This document shows, piece after piece, positions 17,461-33,228 of a stretch of DNA of 64,000 nucleotides. Each line of letters opens with the position of its first letter. Position 1 is the first letter of the stretch. Below the pieces are notes generated by a model. The model ran no database searches. It was not told the DNA's origin and saw only the letters and a program-made list of their open reading frames with translations. Source of the DNA: Chanos chanos (Eukaryota; Chordata; Actinopteri; Gonorynchiformes; Chanidae). The DNA lies in contig NC_044503.1 in NCBI RefSeq assembly GCF_902362185.1, positions 13,684,957 to 13,748,956 of the forward strand, written 5' to 3'. Position numbers and translations under genes: made by a program.

Positions 17461-20160
17461 AGGTTCAGAGCATGAGTAACCATTGCCATTACTCATTGTT
17501 TTCTGACAGTTATTTGAATACAAGGTCTTGGAATAGTATGAGTTGAACAAATCAATGTGCCTTTCACATCTCTATCAACAGTCATGTGCATAAACCTAAC
17601 ATTTGACATACATAGGGATTTCTGTGTAGTGCCAGGCACGACTGTCTCAGTTGTTATAGGTAGTCACCTTCAACGGAAGTGAAACTCCGAAACTGTTATG
17701 ACACATTACAGACTCAGAGCAGAGTCATAGGAGTTGCCAGTGAAAATTTCAATGTAAATATCCAACATAAGAACTTCCTGCACCAAAGTGACGTAATAAT
17801 GGAAAAGAGCATACACATATGCATATACACAAAAACACAGACACAGACACAAACACAAACGTGCCTTACTGTTCAAATGGGGACTTTCCACTGACTTCCA
17901 TGATACTATTAATAAAGATCCCACGCCCAACTCTAACTCCAACCATAGCCCTGATCATAAACAATAAATTGTTTGGCACATTTTTTTCTTTAATAAAAAG
18001 CATTTAATTGTTATTAAAAAAATTTAAACTTGTGTAAACGCACAAAAAAAAAAAAACCCTCACAAATTCAGCCTTTTCGCTTCTTTACTGTGGACATACC
18101 ATGTTACAACATCAAAAACAATGGACACAGATTTACTCCCCCAGCCTCACGCATCAAATAAAGGAGTGACCCATCATTAAAGTGGGAGTTGGTGGTAATG
18201 AAGTGATAGGAAGACAGACCGTTTCTTTGTACTGTTCAGATATTTTCATTTGTGGACTCATAATCCTTTAGCAACAGAAGAACTCAACAGAAATTAGCTT
18301 GGGAAACTAGTCTTTTTAGGGGTAAAAGTCAGACTTCCACAGGGATAAAACTCCATGATGTTTAACCTACGATGTACATTCCTATCAAAAGTCATGAGAC
18401 CATGGGCAAAGATTCTTATGAAGGCAACCAGAGGCCAGAGTACTCGACAAATCAATTCCAGCTCCAACTGACAAACCCAGAAGAGAACAACACTAGATTC
18501 AAATCTCCCAGAGATCACAGGTCATCCATGACACCTGCATGTAGCTAAGAAAGCTGTATACGCAGCCTGTGTAACTCACAGACAAATTGGTCAGAATAGT
18601 GTTCTGTGTTATCATTTGAATCTGGAGATCCAAATTCGCAGTTCACATGCCTCACATATCAAACAGAAGAATGATCCGGAAGTGTTAAGGCAATGCCAGA
18701 CAGTTCACAACATCAGAATTTTAATTTTTACCAAAAAAGACTATGATCATGTGACTTCGAGTGTCATCTAGATGGCAAAGAACATCCTTAAGCCAAAAAT
18801 ATTTTTCCTCATCTTCCTTGCTTTCACAAAGCATTTCCTGGTAATGCAAGGCGTGTTTTAACCACCAACAAACACTTTTCATGGTTTAACCAACAAACAC
18901 TTTTCATGGTAATTTAGGGGTCTATAAATGAATTTATAGATTAACTTTATTGGTAAACAACACTAGTGTGCCTGTGGGGAACACTGCTAAGCTATGCAGT
19001 TCCTTTGCGTGTTGGCATCAAAGTGAAATTTACAGTTACACTTTCCAGATAACATAAACTAATATTAGAGCTGTAACAGTTTCAAATGTTGATATACAGT
19101 TAATTGTATCATAATTGCGATTAACAATATAATTGTCTTTTTCGGTCAAATTAAAATATATTTATTTATTATTTTTCAAACAAATTAAACTTTTGAATGA
19201 ATCCCAGGACACATCTTTTGGTTACTTCACTGTTATGTGACCTAGGTAATGTTATAACACAAGTACACAGCCTATGAAGTAAACCATTCTATTTTTTGCT
19301 TGACAGAAGGCTGATAGTCCAATCCCTCTAACCCTCTTGTCCCCAAGTGACCGATTGCCCAATCGTAGTTTAGCTGGACTCAGGTGGGCTTGCAGACTCC
19401 CCACATTTTGACAGGACTAACGGGACAGTTAACACTAAATGAGAACTCCCGAGAAAACCAAACGTGTATCAGTTTAATGTTATGGGCATTTCTCAAAGGT
19501 ATAACACCGCTTCTCACGATACTGAACAATTCTGTTTGGATTTGTAACGTTCAAAAGCGACTTGACTTCACAACTGTTGTGGCCTTCATGTGCTATCGCA
19601 AATATCGTAATTAGGAGTTCTGAGCACATGATTATTCGAACAAAGTCATAATTACTAGTGGGACGCTCGAACTTTTCTATGATACTCGAGTTGCCGAGGT
19701 GTGACGTTGAGAGGGGGATGGCACAATCATAGCTCAAGGCAAGGCATCAATAGATGGTAAGAATTAATTTATTTAATACTATCGTGTTGTACGTTAAATG
19801 CGTGTGACAATGCTTCAGCAAAGCTCGTTTCATAAACAGAAAGTTAGAATGAGGTATTTCCGAATCTGCATATGCGGTTATTTTCTTGAATTAAATTAAC
19901 GTAATTAATTAATAATGCTAATCTTCGCTGTGTTTTCACTGTCCTCGAACGAGTTCGATCGCTTGCCCAAAAAGAAAAGACACGGATTTTTGAATTCACC
20001 AGATTGCACGATCAGCTTGAACTCCACCCTACCTGAAGAGATTTCTGGGAATGGGGCGTGGTTTCTAACCATACTCGAAGATGATTGGCTTTCGCCAGAC
20101 AAAACTTTCGCGGGCAAGCTCCTCATGTGTAATCTGATTGGTGCATTCAAACGCTCACTG
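17461..20160. other. Intergenic DNA between pepsinogen B and the BEND5-like gene
   Basis: No exon is supported. It contains a short CA-like tract (17828-17857), an A-rich run near 18043, a direct repeat of AACAAACACTTTTCATGGT near 18870-18910 and AT-rich DNA. The last 500 bp becomes richer in CpG toward the next gene. Confidence 0.4.
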
Positions 20161-20258
20161 TGACGTAGCGAGAAGGCAAGCGATCAAAAGCCGCGTATTT
20201 CACATTGCGTCCGGTACAAACACAGCTTTACAGTTGCCGTCGTGAAGTCACAGTGAAA
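20161..20258 (+). promoter_or_regulatory. Likely promoter and 5' UTR of the BEND5-like gene
   Basis: There are several CpGs and a CRE-like TGACGTAG at 20161-20168 just upstream of the ATG, with no TATA box. This suits a housekeeping-type start. Confidence 0.35.
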
Positions 20259-22372
20259 ATGTTTGCTCTCGTAAGATACTTGGAGGACAACTACCGGGAT
20301 ATTGTTCTAGTTTCCCACATAAAGGATTTCGATCCAGCTAACGTCGATGATTTCGACAAAACGACCAAGTACTCGGTGTTGTGGAGGGACGACGGAGCCT
20401 ACTACGAAGGCCAAGTTTTGCTGCTTTCAGGTAAGCATGATGATGGATGGATGATTTATATTGTACGTGTATGCCCGCTGCTGGTAATGAGTGTAACATG
20501 GTCATGGGTTTTTTATAATTCAGATAAAGAGAACACGCTAAGGCAGCGTCTGGAGAGCAAGAGGGCTCCCGTCCCGAAAATAAGGACAGAAAGCGCGACA
20601 CCCCCCAGGAAAGACAGAGCTGGATTGGAGGCTGCGGCAAATAAGACCGGCCAAGTATGCTTTTAAAATAGAAATTCTGTATTGTATTTATATATTTTTA
20701 GTAGTAGCGTATGTTGTGCTTAGTTCATCATATTTGGCCTGTGAAGTAGCGTAGAAATGGATGGTGTTTTAAAGTGAAGAATTTGCCATAGTCCACCGCT
20801 CTGAATAAGTGATCTAGTGCAAAGTAATGCAGTTTCTAATCCCATTTCTTGAATTGTAGGCTAAGACAACAGGCACCAGTGTGCTGGGGAGAAAAGTCGC
20901 CGCCAAAAGAAAAAATCCACTTTGTGTGGAAACTTTGTCTGCTTCGGTTTGTTAATTGTCTCATATAGTAAATAAAGTATAGATAGTTTATAGTATAAAT
21001 ACAGTCTACTATTACTATATAGTAAACATCTCGAGAGACGCATTAAAATCTTTCCTTCACAATTAGGATTCTGGTGGCGCTGATGAAGGGGGCATGATCT
21101 CCCAGCAAGTGTATGAGGAATTGCTCCAAGGGTACCAGCAACTGAAGAGGAAAAAACAGCGACTGGCAGTGGAGCTCAGTGTTCTTCAACATAAGTAAGT
21201 ACTTTGCACATAAAGAGTCAATACTGGGACAGTTGTTGCCTTTGATAGATTTTGGTTGTGGCTCCCAGTGGTAAATGTACAAAATATTATGTTCTCCTCA
21301 TCTGTAGGATTGTGGTTGTGCAGTTATGGCAGTGGTCTTTACCATTATAGCACAGAGTTAAAATTCTTTTGTCTTTTCTCCATTTTTATGCAACCTTAGA
21401 TATGCAGAGTTGGAGAAGGCAAAAGAGGAGACACAGCATGAACTTGACGAACACAAAGAAGAATGTGTCAACTTACGGTCCATCCAGGACAAGATAAGAT
21501 CACTGCTCCAAGGGGAAGCGTTGGAGGGTGAGCTAACATTCAAATGATGCAATTATAACTGATATGAAACTACCATATTATTTTCATTCCTACTACCATC
21601 TTTGTGGTAGTAAGAATGAAAATTGCAACAAAACATTGTTGCAATTTCACTTTGTTAAAGTGTACTAAGTAAAATTGAAAGGTTTAATTTTTTTCAGTAT
21701 CCTTTGGTGCACCGGTGCTGCCCAGCCCCTCACGGACAAGTGAAGAGACAATACTGCAATGTCCGGAAGGAAAGGTACATTTCATTACTCTGCTGTAATT
21801 AGCGGTACTTTCCCGGTGTCATTGTGTGACCATAATACTTTCAGAGTAATTGTGACGATTGAACCAAGTAGTATTGCAAATAGGATAAATGCAATTTCCC
21901 TAACAATTTTTCTTTATTGTCTTAGACACACATTGGGGGTGGTGCCTACATTCCAGTAGGGACCTGGAGCTGGATTAGGGGAGCTAAAAATGACTCCCGG
22001 TTCTGCAAGGACCTAGCTGTAGCCATCTGGGGGTCAGAGGTCCTGCTGAACCGTTCCACTGAGGGCAAGGTCTGCAACCGGCTCAAAGCCCAAGGAGCCG
22101 TTGCAAAACCTCCCCTCACGCCAGAAAAATACCAGGCAGTGAAAGGTTGGTATTTTATTTTTGTGGAAGATGCAAGACTTAGGGTTTATCCCTGTGGAAA
22201 TTACATATATTGTCTCAACTCTGTTTTGTTTTTCTACATGACAGACTCTTTCAAGACATGGTTGCTGGAGAAAGGCGTGTCCGAATCTGAGGTGGCTATG
22301 CGCAGCCGTAAAATTGGGCAGTATATCTCAGAAAAAATCATGGACATCAAGAAAGCACAGAAAAAATTTTAG
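20259..22372 (+). CDS. BEND5-like protein (coiled coil plus BEN domain)
   Basis: Eight exons splice in consistent phase to 356 residues: 20259-20430, 20524-20654, 20860-20946, 21067-21194, 21400-21527, 21698-21774, 21926-22145 and 22245-22372. The N-terminus MFALVRYLEDNYRDIV resembles the start of vertebrate BEND5 (MYAFVRFLEDN). Residues about 58-130 are basic and low in complexity. Exons 4-5 encode a charged, Leu/Glu-rich stretch likely to form a coiled coil. Exons 6-8 encode a BEN domain (VGTWSWIRGA, then FCKDLAVAIWGSEVL, ending in a Lys-rich helix). BEN domains bind DNA and are found in chromatin and repressor proteins. The exon 3 donor (GTTTGT) is weak. It is shorter than human BEND5 (about 420 residues). 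It could be a lineage-specific paralogue rather than the orthologue. All frames are open, so it looks functional. Confidence 0.85.
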
Positions 22373-22498
22373 CAGTGTGAACCCCACAAAGTGACACTGT
22401 CAACACTTGTCACTTGCCGCAATCACTTATACATATTTTTATATTCCTATATTTTTCTGTATTTAAATTTTGTATTTATATTTCAATTCCTTGTGTGT

Positions 22499-22504
22499 AA
22501 TAAA
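22499..22504 (+). promoter_or_regulatory. Poly(A) signal of the BEND5-like gene
   Basis: AATAAA lies 126 bp after the stop codon, followed by GT-rich DNA. Confidence 0.65.
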
Positions 22505-22769
22505 GGTATGTGTGTTTGTTATACATTTACCTGTTGCCTCTCTCAATATTCTCCGTTAAACTGTTATTACCAAGGTGTATGTATGTTACAGTATACAGAG
22601 GTGTGTGTGTTGTGGGAGTGGTGGACATAAACGGTTAGAACATGAATCGTATGCAGTTATGTATTCACTATAATTCCAGGTTCCACCCGTTGCCTTTAAG
22701 AACCAACATTAACATTTCAGACACCATTGGTAACCCAGTATACTGAGTTATATACGTTATAACGGCCGC

Positions 22770-23110
22770 TAGAACCAATAGACCATTTGAAACCAGTTCA
22801 GCCAATACAGACCATCTGAGACAAGTTCAACCATTTTAGACCAGTAGCTTCTATCAGTTTTTCCCAACTGGAACCAGACCAATACATTCCAGTAGAAATT
22901 TCTATTGGTTTCTAAATGATTTTCTACTGGTGTTCTACTGGGCATTCCAGTAGGAACCAGTTGAAAGTGTTTCAATTCCCCTATAAAAACCAATGGGAAC
23001 CAGTTGAATTGCTATTGGTTTTCTACTGGTTTTCAATTGGTTTTCTATTGGTTTTCTACTGGGATTTTCTACTGGTTTTCTACTGGAATTTCCACTAGGG
23101 ACACCTGATG
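22770..23110. repeat. Inverted minisatellite built on ACCAATAG / CTATTGGT and ACCAGT / ACTGGT units
   Basis: The left arm repeats AACCAGT and ACCAATA words. The right arm repeats GGTTTTCTACTGG and GGTTTTCTATTGG at about 10-16 bp spacing. The two arms are inverted relative to one another, so the block could fold into a large hairpin. It may be a MITE with variable-number repeats inside its arms. Confidence 0.6.
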
Positions 23111-25526
23111 CGCATCCTCTCCTATTCAGTCTGTCTCTGTCCAAGACTGCTTCGTTGTATTTTTTTTTTTTTTGAGAAAACATCAGCTATAAAAAACAAT
23201 GTTTTTGACAGGTCGTCCATTTTTCAAAGCTGCATCCTTATTTGTGCTAGATTTCGAGCCACGGACTTGTATGCGTGACAAATTGCACAGTAATTATGAT
23301 TTCTGAACTCGGAAATAGGATCTTACAATAAGCATTTGAAGACAGCATGTAAATCAATGCAGGCGGGCGTCCTCTGATAGGATAGCTACTGTCCTGTCGC
23401 GCTACAGAGTGCATGCGCGCATTGGAAACGTGTTTGATGGATGCAAACAAAAATGTGCTCCTGCTTTGACCTATCTCATTAAAAAGAAGCTTTAAAAAAA
23501 GCTTTAGCAAAGAAACCGCGATCACGTCAAAAAAATCGCTGTTAAATAATTATGAAGTAATTGTAACAGACAAATATGTCAGATATTACGTACAATAATT
23601 TTTACAATGTAAGATTTATGTATTTATGAACTATTTATAAGATAGTTACAGTACAGCTGGAATGAGGGGAAACTATTATGAGCTCCTGTCACTCGTAAAA
23701 TGGTGGTTTCTGAAAGTACTTTTTAGTTTGCCATATATGACCTTTTCTTTAAAAATGTTTGTAAAGAAAAAAAAAGTTAGTTTATATGTAACATAACAGC
23801 AAAAGATTACATATTATCAAAACCAATGGGGAAATTTGTTGAGAATAATAAGTATCAGCAGTGACATTGGAGATGATTCGAACAACTGAACAGCCTCAAA
23901 ATCCTCCTGATACACGTCAGTCGCCAAAGAAAAAATGAAGCCTTGTTTTTTTAAATATATATTGTTTTTTAATTATTATTTTTATATCCATATCTATTTT
24001 AGCCTTAAACCTTGTCAGACTCAGTTTTCTTCACTCTTGTTCCTGCTGAGAGGACAGTCTAAGTCTTGCAGTGATGTTGCATATTTGGGTGTGTGACCTT
24101 CCTTTTAATGGTTATATAAAGCCTTTTTTTTTTTACAATTAAAAGAGACTGCTTATAAAATGTTCTCTGTGATTCATTGACCCTTTTCTGTCACTTCATA
24201 CACCTGAAAGTGTTAGAGAAGGTTCATGGACAGAGCCTGAGAGAAAATTTAATCAGAATTGTTGAGGGACATAGATTTGTCACATGGGAAGGAATGCAGT
24301 AACAGTGATTGGGGAAGAATGATAAGATATTCAGTGTTATGTTATGGTAAGGTTAAAATGTTAAGGTCATGAAGGATGTCCAACTGCGTGAAAAAATGAA
24401 CAAATAAATGCCCTTATTTTGATCTCGGCATCACCAGTTCATGGATACAAAACCAAGTTCACAGCCAGCTACTGAGAAGAGGTGGGAAGGGTATGCACTA
24501 ATTTCTTGAACCTCAAATGATTTTAAATGAGAATATGATTTATGGGTTTATTTATTCAGGCACAATGAGGTGTTTTAAATGACCTAGATGGCATTTTCTC
24601 CCTTAATGCAAACAACAAATGTTGGACATCTCAGTTAGATGCTAGTGTGAGAGGGCATAGTGCAGTCCACTGACCACAAAAGGTTGATGACAGAAAGTTA
24701 CATTGCAGTTCACCAATCAGAGAGGGCTGATGACAAGAACGCATCCAGATGGTGAAGGGTTAGATGAATCAATGGCATGATTTTCTTAGCAAATTAATAA
24801 TAATAATAATAATATTAAAAATAATAATAATAATATTAATAATAATAATAAAGAACTCATTCATTGTAAAATAGTATGAAATCAAAGTCAAATGAACTTT
24901 ATTTCAGTAAATGTCAGGATGACATCAGAGAGGACATCTTTGCATCCTGGATTCAGGTACTGAGAGGACTGAAGAAACAGAATTTCTTTGATCCTTAGAT
25001 GTGAAATTTTCACTTTATCTAATTTCCATAGTCCTGTTGTCCACTACAGTCTTTGCTAGCTAAAAAGAAATGGTAACCAAACAGAACTGCATATTTTGTT
25101 AATACAAAAAGGTGGTGACTTTTCACATACAAATTCATTATTTTGAAACATAAGATATTACTTGAAGAGCTGAAAGCATGTTGTCACCTTTCTTTCAGCA
25201 GCGAAAGGGAGGCGCCATGACATTATTTCTAAACTGAGTGTTCTACCGGTGTAAAGAAAATCAGCATAATTTCGTTAAAAACATGTGATGCATTGTCTTT
25301 TACCTCAGTGTGCTTCTACGGCAGAGAACAAAGAAACAGAAAATATTCAAAATCAACCATTGTGTTTTAGTTCAAAGGACACAGACAAACCAATAGCAAA
25401 CAAAGAGAAAATTTAAAGTGACTGCTACATGTGCATCATCGCAAATAAAATTTGTTTTAACCGTAAAGAAGCTTTGCTATGGTTATAAGATAACACATGA
25501 CATCATATCTACTCTGGTGAGTCAAC
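23111..25526. other. AT-rich intergenic DNA
   Basis: There is no coding exon or recognised element apart from the AAT repeat at 24794-24851. Confidence 0.4.
24794..24851. repeat. AAT microsatellite
   Basis: AAT units with a few ATT and AAA interruptions. Confidence 0.9.
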
Positions 25527-27112
25527 TTACAAGATTGTTCTACATCATGCTGTACTGAAACATGACACTGAATACTGGGGAGTGAGCTGCAGGAGAGAAA
25601 GGTATGGTATTCATTTTGGTGTTTACTAACACAGCAGTCAAGTACATTATTAGCTTCAAGTTCACATTCTCCGCTAAACAGTAATAAATGCAGTATTTTG
25701 GTGCAAGCTGGCATTTGTTTGCAATTTTCTTTATAATACACCAAAGACATGTAGACAGTGTTCGAATGACAATTTTTAAAACAGGTTTGATAAAACTGCT
25801 GCTTTTGCTGCTGGGCGGAGTTAGCTTGACCTTACACAAACCTATGGCAGTTGGCATTGCAGTTAAGGAGCCATGCATGTCTGTGTGCATGCACAAGAGC
25901 CTTACCTGCAAGAATTGCTTTGGGGAGCTGGATCTTCTGTCCAGCAACCCTCACAGAGAAGTCAGTGAACTATGATCCCCAACTTCACCAATTATGGTCT
26001 GCAATTTCACCAACTAGTGTGGACTTGGGAACCTTTGATAGTACATCAAGCTCACCTAGATAAGTGCGCAACATAGTCCTAATTAATCACTCATATTCAA
26101 TATTTATAATCACAAAGGTTTAATCAAGAAGCTTATTCATATTAATGTCACGTTTGCCAGAGTCTTGTGCCACAGTTGTCTACTCTAAAGAAACAATAAG
26201 CCAGACTAATCAATCACTATTAGATACTGATAAACCTTCCCTGTGCTTGTGCTGTTTTGTTCAGATACATTCACGTTCAGTGGCAGTCATAAGCCAAAAA
26301 GCGAAAATAAGTCTTATGATCCAGAGCTTTACTATTTTATTGTGTTGTTGTCATGTTCTTGTATATGCTCATGTGCTCCCTCTTAGCAAAGCTATTAATA
26401 TCAATTAGAAACAAATATTCATCTGCAAATTTGAAAAATCAAACCACCTAAATAAAAGTTTATAATTGGCACCTGATATGCCTTTTAGTACACTATTTAG
26501 GTTGTCAGGAGTAAATTAAATCAATAACTTACTTGTAACAATAGCTGATTTTAAAGAATACTTAGGCTGTTCCAGGTGTGAAAGCAAACTGATAATAGTA
26601 TCACTCGCCAGGGGAAAATCAGTGCAGCACCGGGAGCGCCCCCTGACGTCAAAGAGTGATATTACAGGCATTCAGCCATGGATAGAACATTGCTGGAATA
26701 CAGAGCACTTCCAATGAAAATCTTATCGGCTTTTCCTCTTTCTGATACCAAAGCGAGAACATTGTGACCTAACAATGCACAAACATCTTTATCTGAAAGT
26801 TACAGACAAAAGAAACATGTGAGAACTCTCAAAAGATTTAAGACCAGTTCTCCATCTGGTTTCTTGTATTAACTGTCATAGGAGAAAATTCCCAGCTTTC
26901 TCAGGTCTATAATTTATGGTGGTGAGCATCAGAAGTAGCCCAGAGCTCTCACTTTATCCATGGTCAGCCTAGTGGTGGTCAAACTGAGGTTTACCTCACA
27001 GAAGATGGTCGATTTGTCATGAGGCAGCAGCTCTTTGGCTTCATCTATCAGGATGTCATGAGGAATGAACTTGAAGAAGTTGAACTCACTGCCAAAATCA
27101 AAGTCAGCCATT
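25527..27112 (-). pseudogene. SPOP-like MATH-BTB pseudogene
   Basis: Three exon-like pieces lie in order on the minus strand. Piece 1 (26929-27112) reads FFKFIPHDILIDEAKELL then FCEV, matching the end of the SPOP MATH domain (FIRRDFLLDEANGLL..FCEV). Piece 2 (about 25914-26030) reads KVPKSTLVGEIADHNW, then FTDFSVRVAGQKIQLPKAILA up to a GTAAGG donor, matching the start of the SPOP BTB domain. Piece 3 (about 25527-25593) reads HSPVFSVMFQYSMM. SPOP proteins are substrate adaptors for CUL3 ubiquitin ligase. In-frame stops lie between the matching segments of piece 2 and after MM in piece 3, and the rest of the BTB domain is missing, so it is dead. Retained splice-like junctions argue for a decayed gene copy rather than a processed one. 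Confidence 0.65.
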
Positions 27113-27367
27113 TCTAAATGTCCTGTGAATGCAGCAACACATCATTTTCTCATTCGTTCTCTCCTCTGTTGATATGTAGCAGACGTTTCGTCATAAAATG
27201 CCCCCGTAATGAATTGTCAGTGACATTGCATCATTAAGGGTGTTGCAACAACTTTGTTCTAAAATCATTTGGACAAATAAAAGTAAAGACTTTTAAAATG
27301 TATTATTTTAAAAATAATATCTCTCAGGAAGGGATCACCCCTTTTATAAGGTATCACACTCAGCTAC

Positions 27368-27408
<41 letters not shown>

Positions 27409-28485
27409 TATATCGTTAAATTAATCAAAACGCATACCACAGCTTTGGAAGAAATTTCTGAACTCCATCCTTATTTTATCATTATTTCCAATTCTAGCAC
27501 CCACATATTTCTATGTGAAAAAAAAAAAAAACTGGCAATAATTAATGAATGGTACGGAATGAATATTCAAAACTAGACCCCTGAGGAACATTCCTGTGAG
27601 ACAGCCTTTTCTTATTCCTGCCTGCGTACAGAAGGCGACGAAGGAAAGTTAAGATTACACATTTAACTTTTATTTTGTCACAAAATAATGTGTCCAGAAC
27701 ACAGAGGACAACACATACAAATGAGGTAAAGCAGTTATCATAATACATATATAGTTCAGATATTAAGACTGGAATGAGATGCTGTACTATTGAGCGGTGT
27801 ATGCTTATTACACACACCAACATTCATCCATACAAATCAGTGGAAGTGGGGACCTGTAGTGACCTACAGCTGCAATAATGTATTATGAAAATTATGCTAT
27901 GTAAGCCAACATACATAGGGAAGAAAAAAATGTCCACAGCAACATCTGTTATGTATCCTCTGTTTATCTTAATTATCTTCCAGTAACCATCTTTCCTTCA
28001 TTCCATATCATTTTACATTTAGCACAAGCAAACAGTTGGCTGATGCACTATTCATGAGCAGTAGCTTTCATATCAGTTTGTATGTACCATACAGGGACTT
28101 GTCTTTTGTATGTGTGGATGGAAGTTTCTCTGGCGAGTATGCAGAGCTCCATATTACAGCCCCTCATGCCAGTTTTGATGTCTTTACCATAAAGCTTTTA
28201 CATAATGACATGAAAAGTGTCAATTATGATTAAACAAAAATGGTCTATGTGGGGTTTTAATTTTATGTATATTTAATCTTCTTAACATGTAACATGTTTG
28301 TAAATCTATTGTTTAACGAAAACTTGAATGTTACAAGCAAGGAATACTTTTCAGAAGTTGTTTCAAATATGAGTAGAATAATGAAAATATTACGTACAAG
28401 ATGGTCTAGCATATTTAATGTCAACTATGACTAAATACAAATAAAACTTGGACACTTGCAGTATTTCCCCTGAGAATGACTACAC
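27113..28485. other. AT-rich intergenic DNA with a CA repeat
   Basis: A CA microsatellite occupies 27368-27407. Nothing coding is supported. Confidence 0.45.
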
Positions 28486-28925
28486 CAGGGGCTGTGAGTT
28501 TTGAAATTTTCATTAGTTTTTATTTTTATTTAGTCATTTAGTTTGGTCTTTGATTTCAGTTTAGTTTTAGTTAGTTTTTTACAAGTGCAGAAACAGTTTT
28601 AGTTTTATTTTGAGGAATAGACTAGTTTTAGTTTTGTTTTTAATTAGTTTTAGTTTTTCATGTATTATGAGGAAAACCTTGATTTATAGAAGCTGAAAAA
28701 GGAATAAAGAAAACGAAACGTGACAAATAGGAAAATAAAGATGATTTTACCTGAGATTATATTTTGTTTCAGTTCATGTTGCATTATTCATTGCAGTTTT
28801 TATTTAGTTTTTGTCTTTTTGAAAACTGTCGCCTATTTTTATTTCAGTCAACGAAATTCAGTTAACGAAATTATTTTTGCTAGTTTTAGTTTTAGTCTTA
28901 GTTTTCGTTAACTATAATAACTCTG
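28486..28925. mobile_element. MITE rich in TTTTAGTTTTAG with a TAACTATAATAACTCTG end
   Basis: The right end, reversed, begins CAGAGTTATTATAGTTAACG and runs into repeated CTAAAACT words. The left side starts near CAGGGGCTG and is full of TTTAGTTTTAG. This composition and end are common in teleost hAT-like MITEs. No target duplication was found. Confidence 0.5.
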
Positions 28926-29211
28926 GTTGTGAGCAGACAGTTTCCATTCTTCATTTAGTTTAACGGAGGTCAGACATTACTACAAAAAAAAATGCACATC
29001 AAATCAAAAAGTTGTTTTCATTAAATGGGTGTCAATCATAATAGCATGATCTCTTCAAAGCACAAATCTCAACAAGAAACTCAGAAAGATTCACTGATAC
29101 ACCTCAAAGAAACATTTCTGACTTTGAAAGGTCCTGCTTTGTGGACTAATGATGAAAACATATAGCCAATAAAAGGGACCATTGTTGCTAACATATAAAG
29201 GACAAAAGTGA
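28926..29211. other. Intergenic DNA before the tRNA gene
   Basis: Nothing recognised. Confidence 0.4.
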
Positions 29212-29283
29212 GCGTTGGTGGTATAGTGGTTAGCATAGCTGCCTTCCAAGCAGTTGACCCGGGTTCGATTCCCGGCTAACGCA
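29212..29283 (+). tRNA. tRNA-Gly (anticodon TCC)
   Basis: This 72-base cloverleaf has acceptor GCGTTGG pairing with CTAACGC and an A discriminator. The D arm is the A-box-like TGGTATAGTGG. The anticodon stem GCTGC/GCAGT encloses the loop CTTCCAA, which reads TCC. The T arm has GGTTCGATTCC (B box). CCA is not encoded and there is no intron. A short T run follows as a Pol III terminator. A SINE lies 15 bases downstream but has its own tRNA-like head. Confidence 0.88.
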
Positions 29284-29298
29284 TGCATTTGCTTTTGT

Positions 29299-29535
29299 AG
29301 CAACCCGTGGCCTAAAGGTTAGAGAAGCTTGTAAAAGAAAGGGTGCCGGTTCGATTCCCAAGACCAGCAGGAAAAAAAAAATCCACAGCAAGGCACCTAA
29401 CTCAACTGCTCCCTGGGCGCTGCAGCCTGTGACCTGGTTGCCTACTGCTCCGGGTATGTGCGTGCTCACAGCTTGACTGGGTTAAATGCAGAGTCCGAAT
29501 TTCCCCTCGGGGATGTATGGAGGGTAACTTAACAC
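29299..29535 (+). mobile_element. tRNA-derived SINE
   Basis: The head has A-box-like TGGCCTAAAGG and B box GGTTCGATTCC. A body follows with GTGCGTGCTCACAG and GGTTAAATGCAGAG, sequences familiar from fish SINEs. Confidence 0.65.
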
Positions 29536-30159
29536 CAAAAAGCTCTTCAGGTCTTTGTCGAATGTCAGCATCTGGAGATAGTTAATAAAACTATTAAAAC
29601 TATTTTACTTGTTTTACTGTTTACTTTCCAGACTTGTATGTGCATGTGTGTGAGAAAGTGTTGATTTCTGCATATTGCAGTGAGTGTGTATGTGTTTGAG
29701 GATAGCTTTATGAAACTCACTACAAGAGTATCCAATAATGGGTTGCATTTTTCATCCACAAATATTTCAGGTTTTTTGTTAGCAAGAAAAAGATCTTTAA
29801 AAAGCAGGATTTTTCTATTTATATTACTCATTTGTTATGTACGAAAGTTTCCACTGATGATTCCCATGAATGTGATGTACGTCACAGCATTCTCTGGTGA
29901 GTTCTCTGATAGTTCTTCAGTTTTGCGTGAGATGGCTTCACCTTAAGCAAATGAGATTGCTTGGCACTGGATATGAATTGTAGCACATATCAAATGTAAA
30001 CATGATCCAGTACGCAGACTTTTACACAGAGAAAGAAAGAAAGAAAGTATTCAGTCAGTGTTTACAATCCAAAGCCTTTGTGGCAAGATATCAACAACAC
30101 TGTTGGGAAACTTATGATGGCAGTGTTTCAGATGGTTATTTACACTCTGACCTCATCTG
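29536..30159. other. Intergenic DNA upstream of pepsinogen C
   Basis: AT-rich, with no exon recognised. Confidence 0.4.
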
Positions 30160-30287
30160 CCATTTTATCCCATTGATAAGGGTTTACATAGAAAGGAACA
30201 AAAGGCACTCTAGTATTTAAAATGCAAGGGTCTTGGGATGCTCTCTACAACTGTTCCAGTCTGACTGAACAACTCTGAGCTGCAAGA
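30160..30287 (+). promoter_or_regulatory. Proximal promoter of pepsinogen C
   Basis: A GATA site (TTGATAAGG, about 30173-30181) lies upstream of a TATA-like TATTTAAAA (about 30213-30221), itself about 70 bp from the ATG. The layout parallels the other copies. Confidence 0.45.

Positions 30288-33228
<2,941 letters not shown>

Noticed and set aside
19384-20163. Three frames (at 19384, 19480 and 19915) upstream of the BEND5-like gene
   Set aside because: They are short, overlap on opposite strands, and show no codon pattern or homology that I can recognise.
25688-25975. A 95-codon plus-strand frame
   Set aside because: It overlaps the SPOP-like pseudogene in antisense and has no domain of its own.
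28036-28233. A 65-codon frame with protein-like composition
   Set aside because: No splice context, no recognisable motif and no conserved copy.
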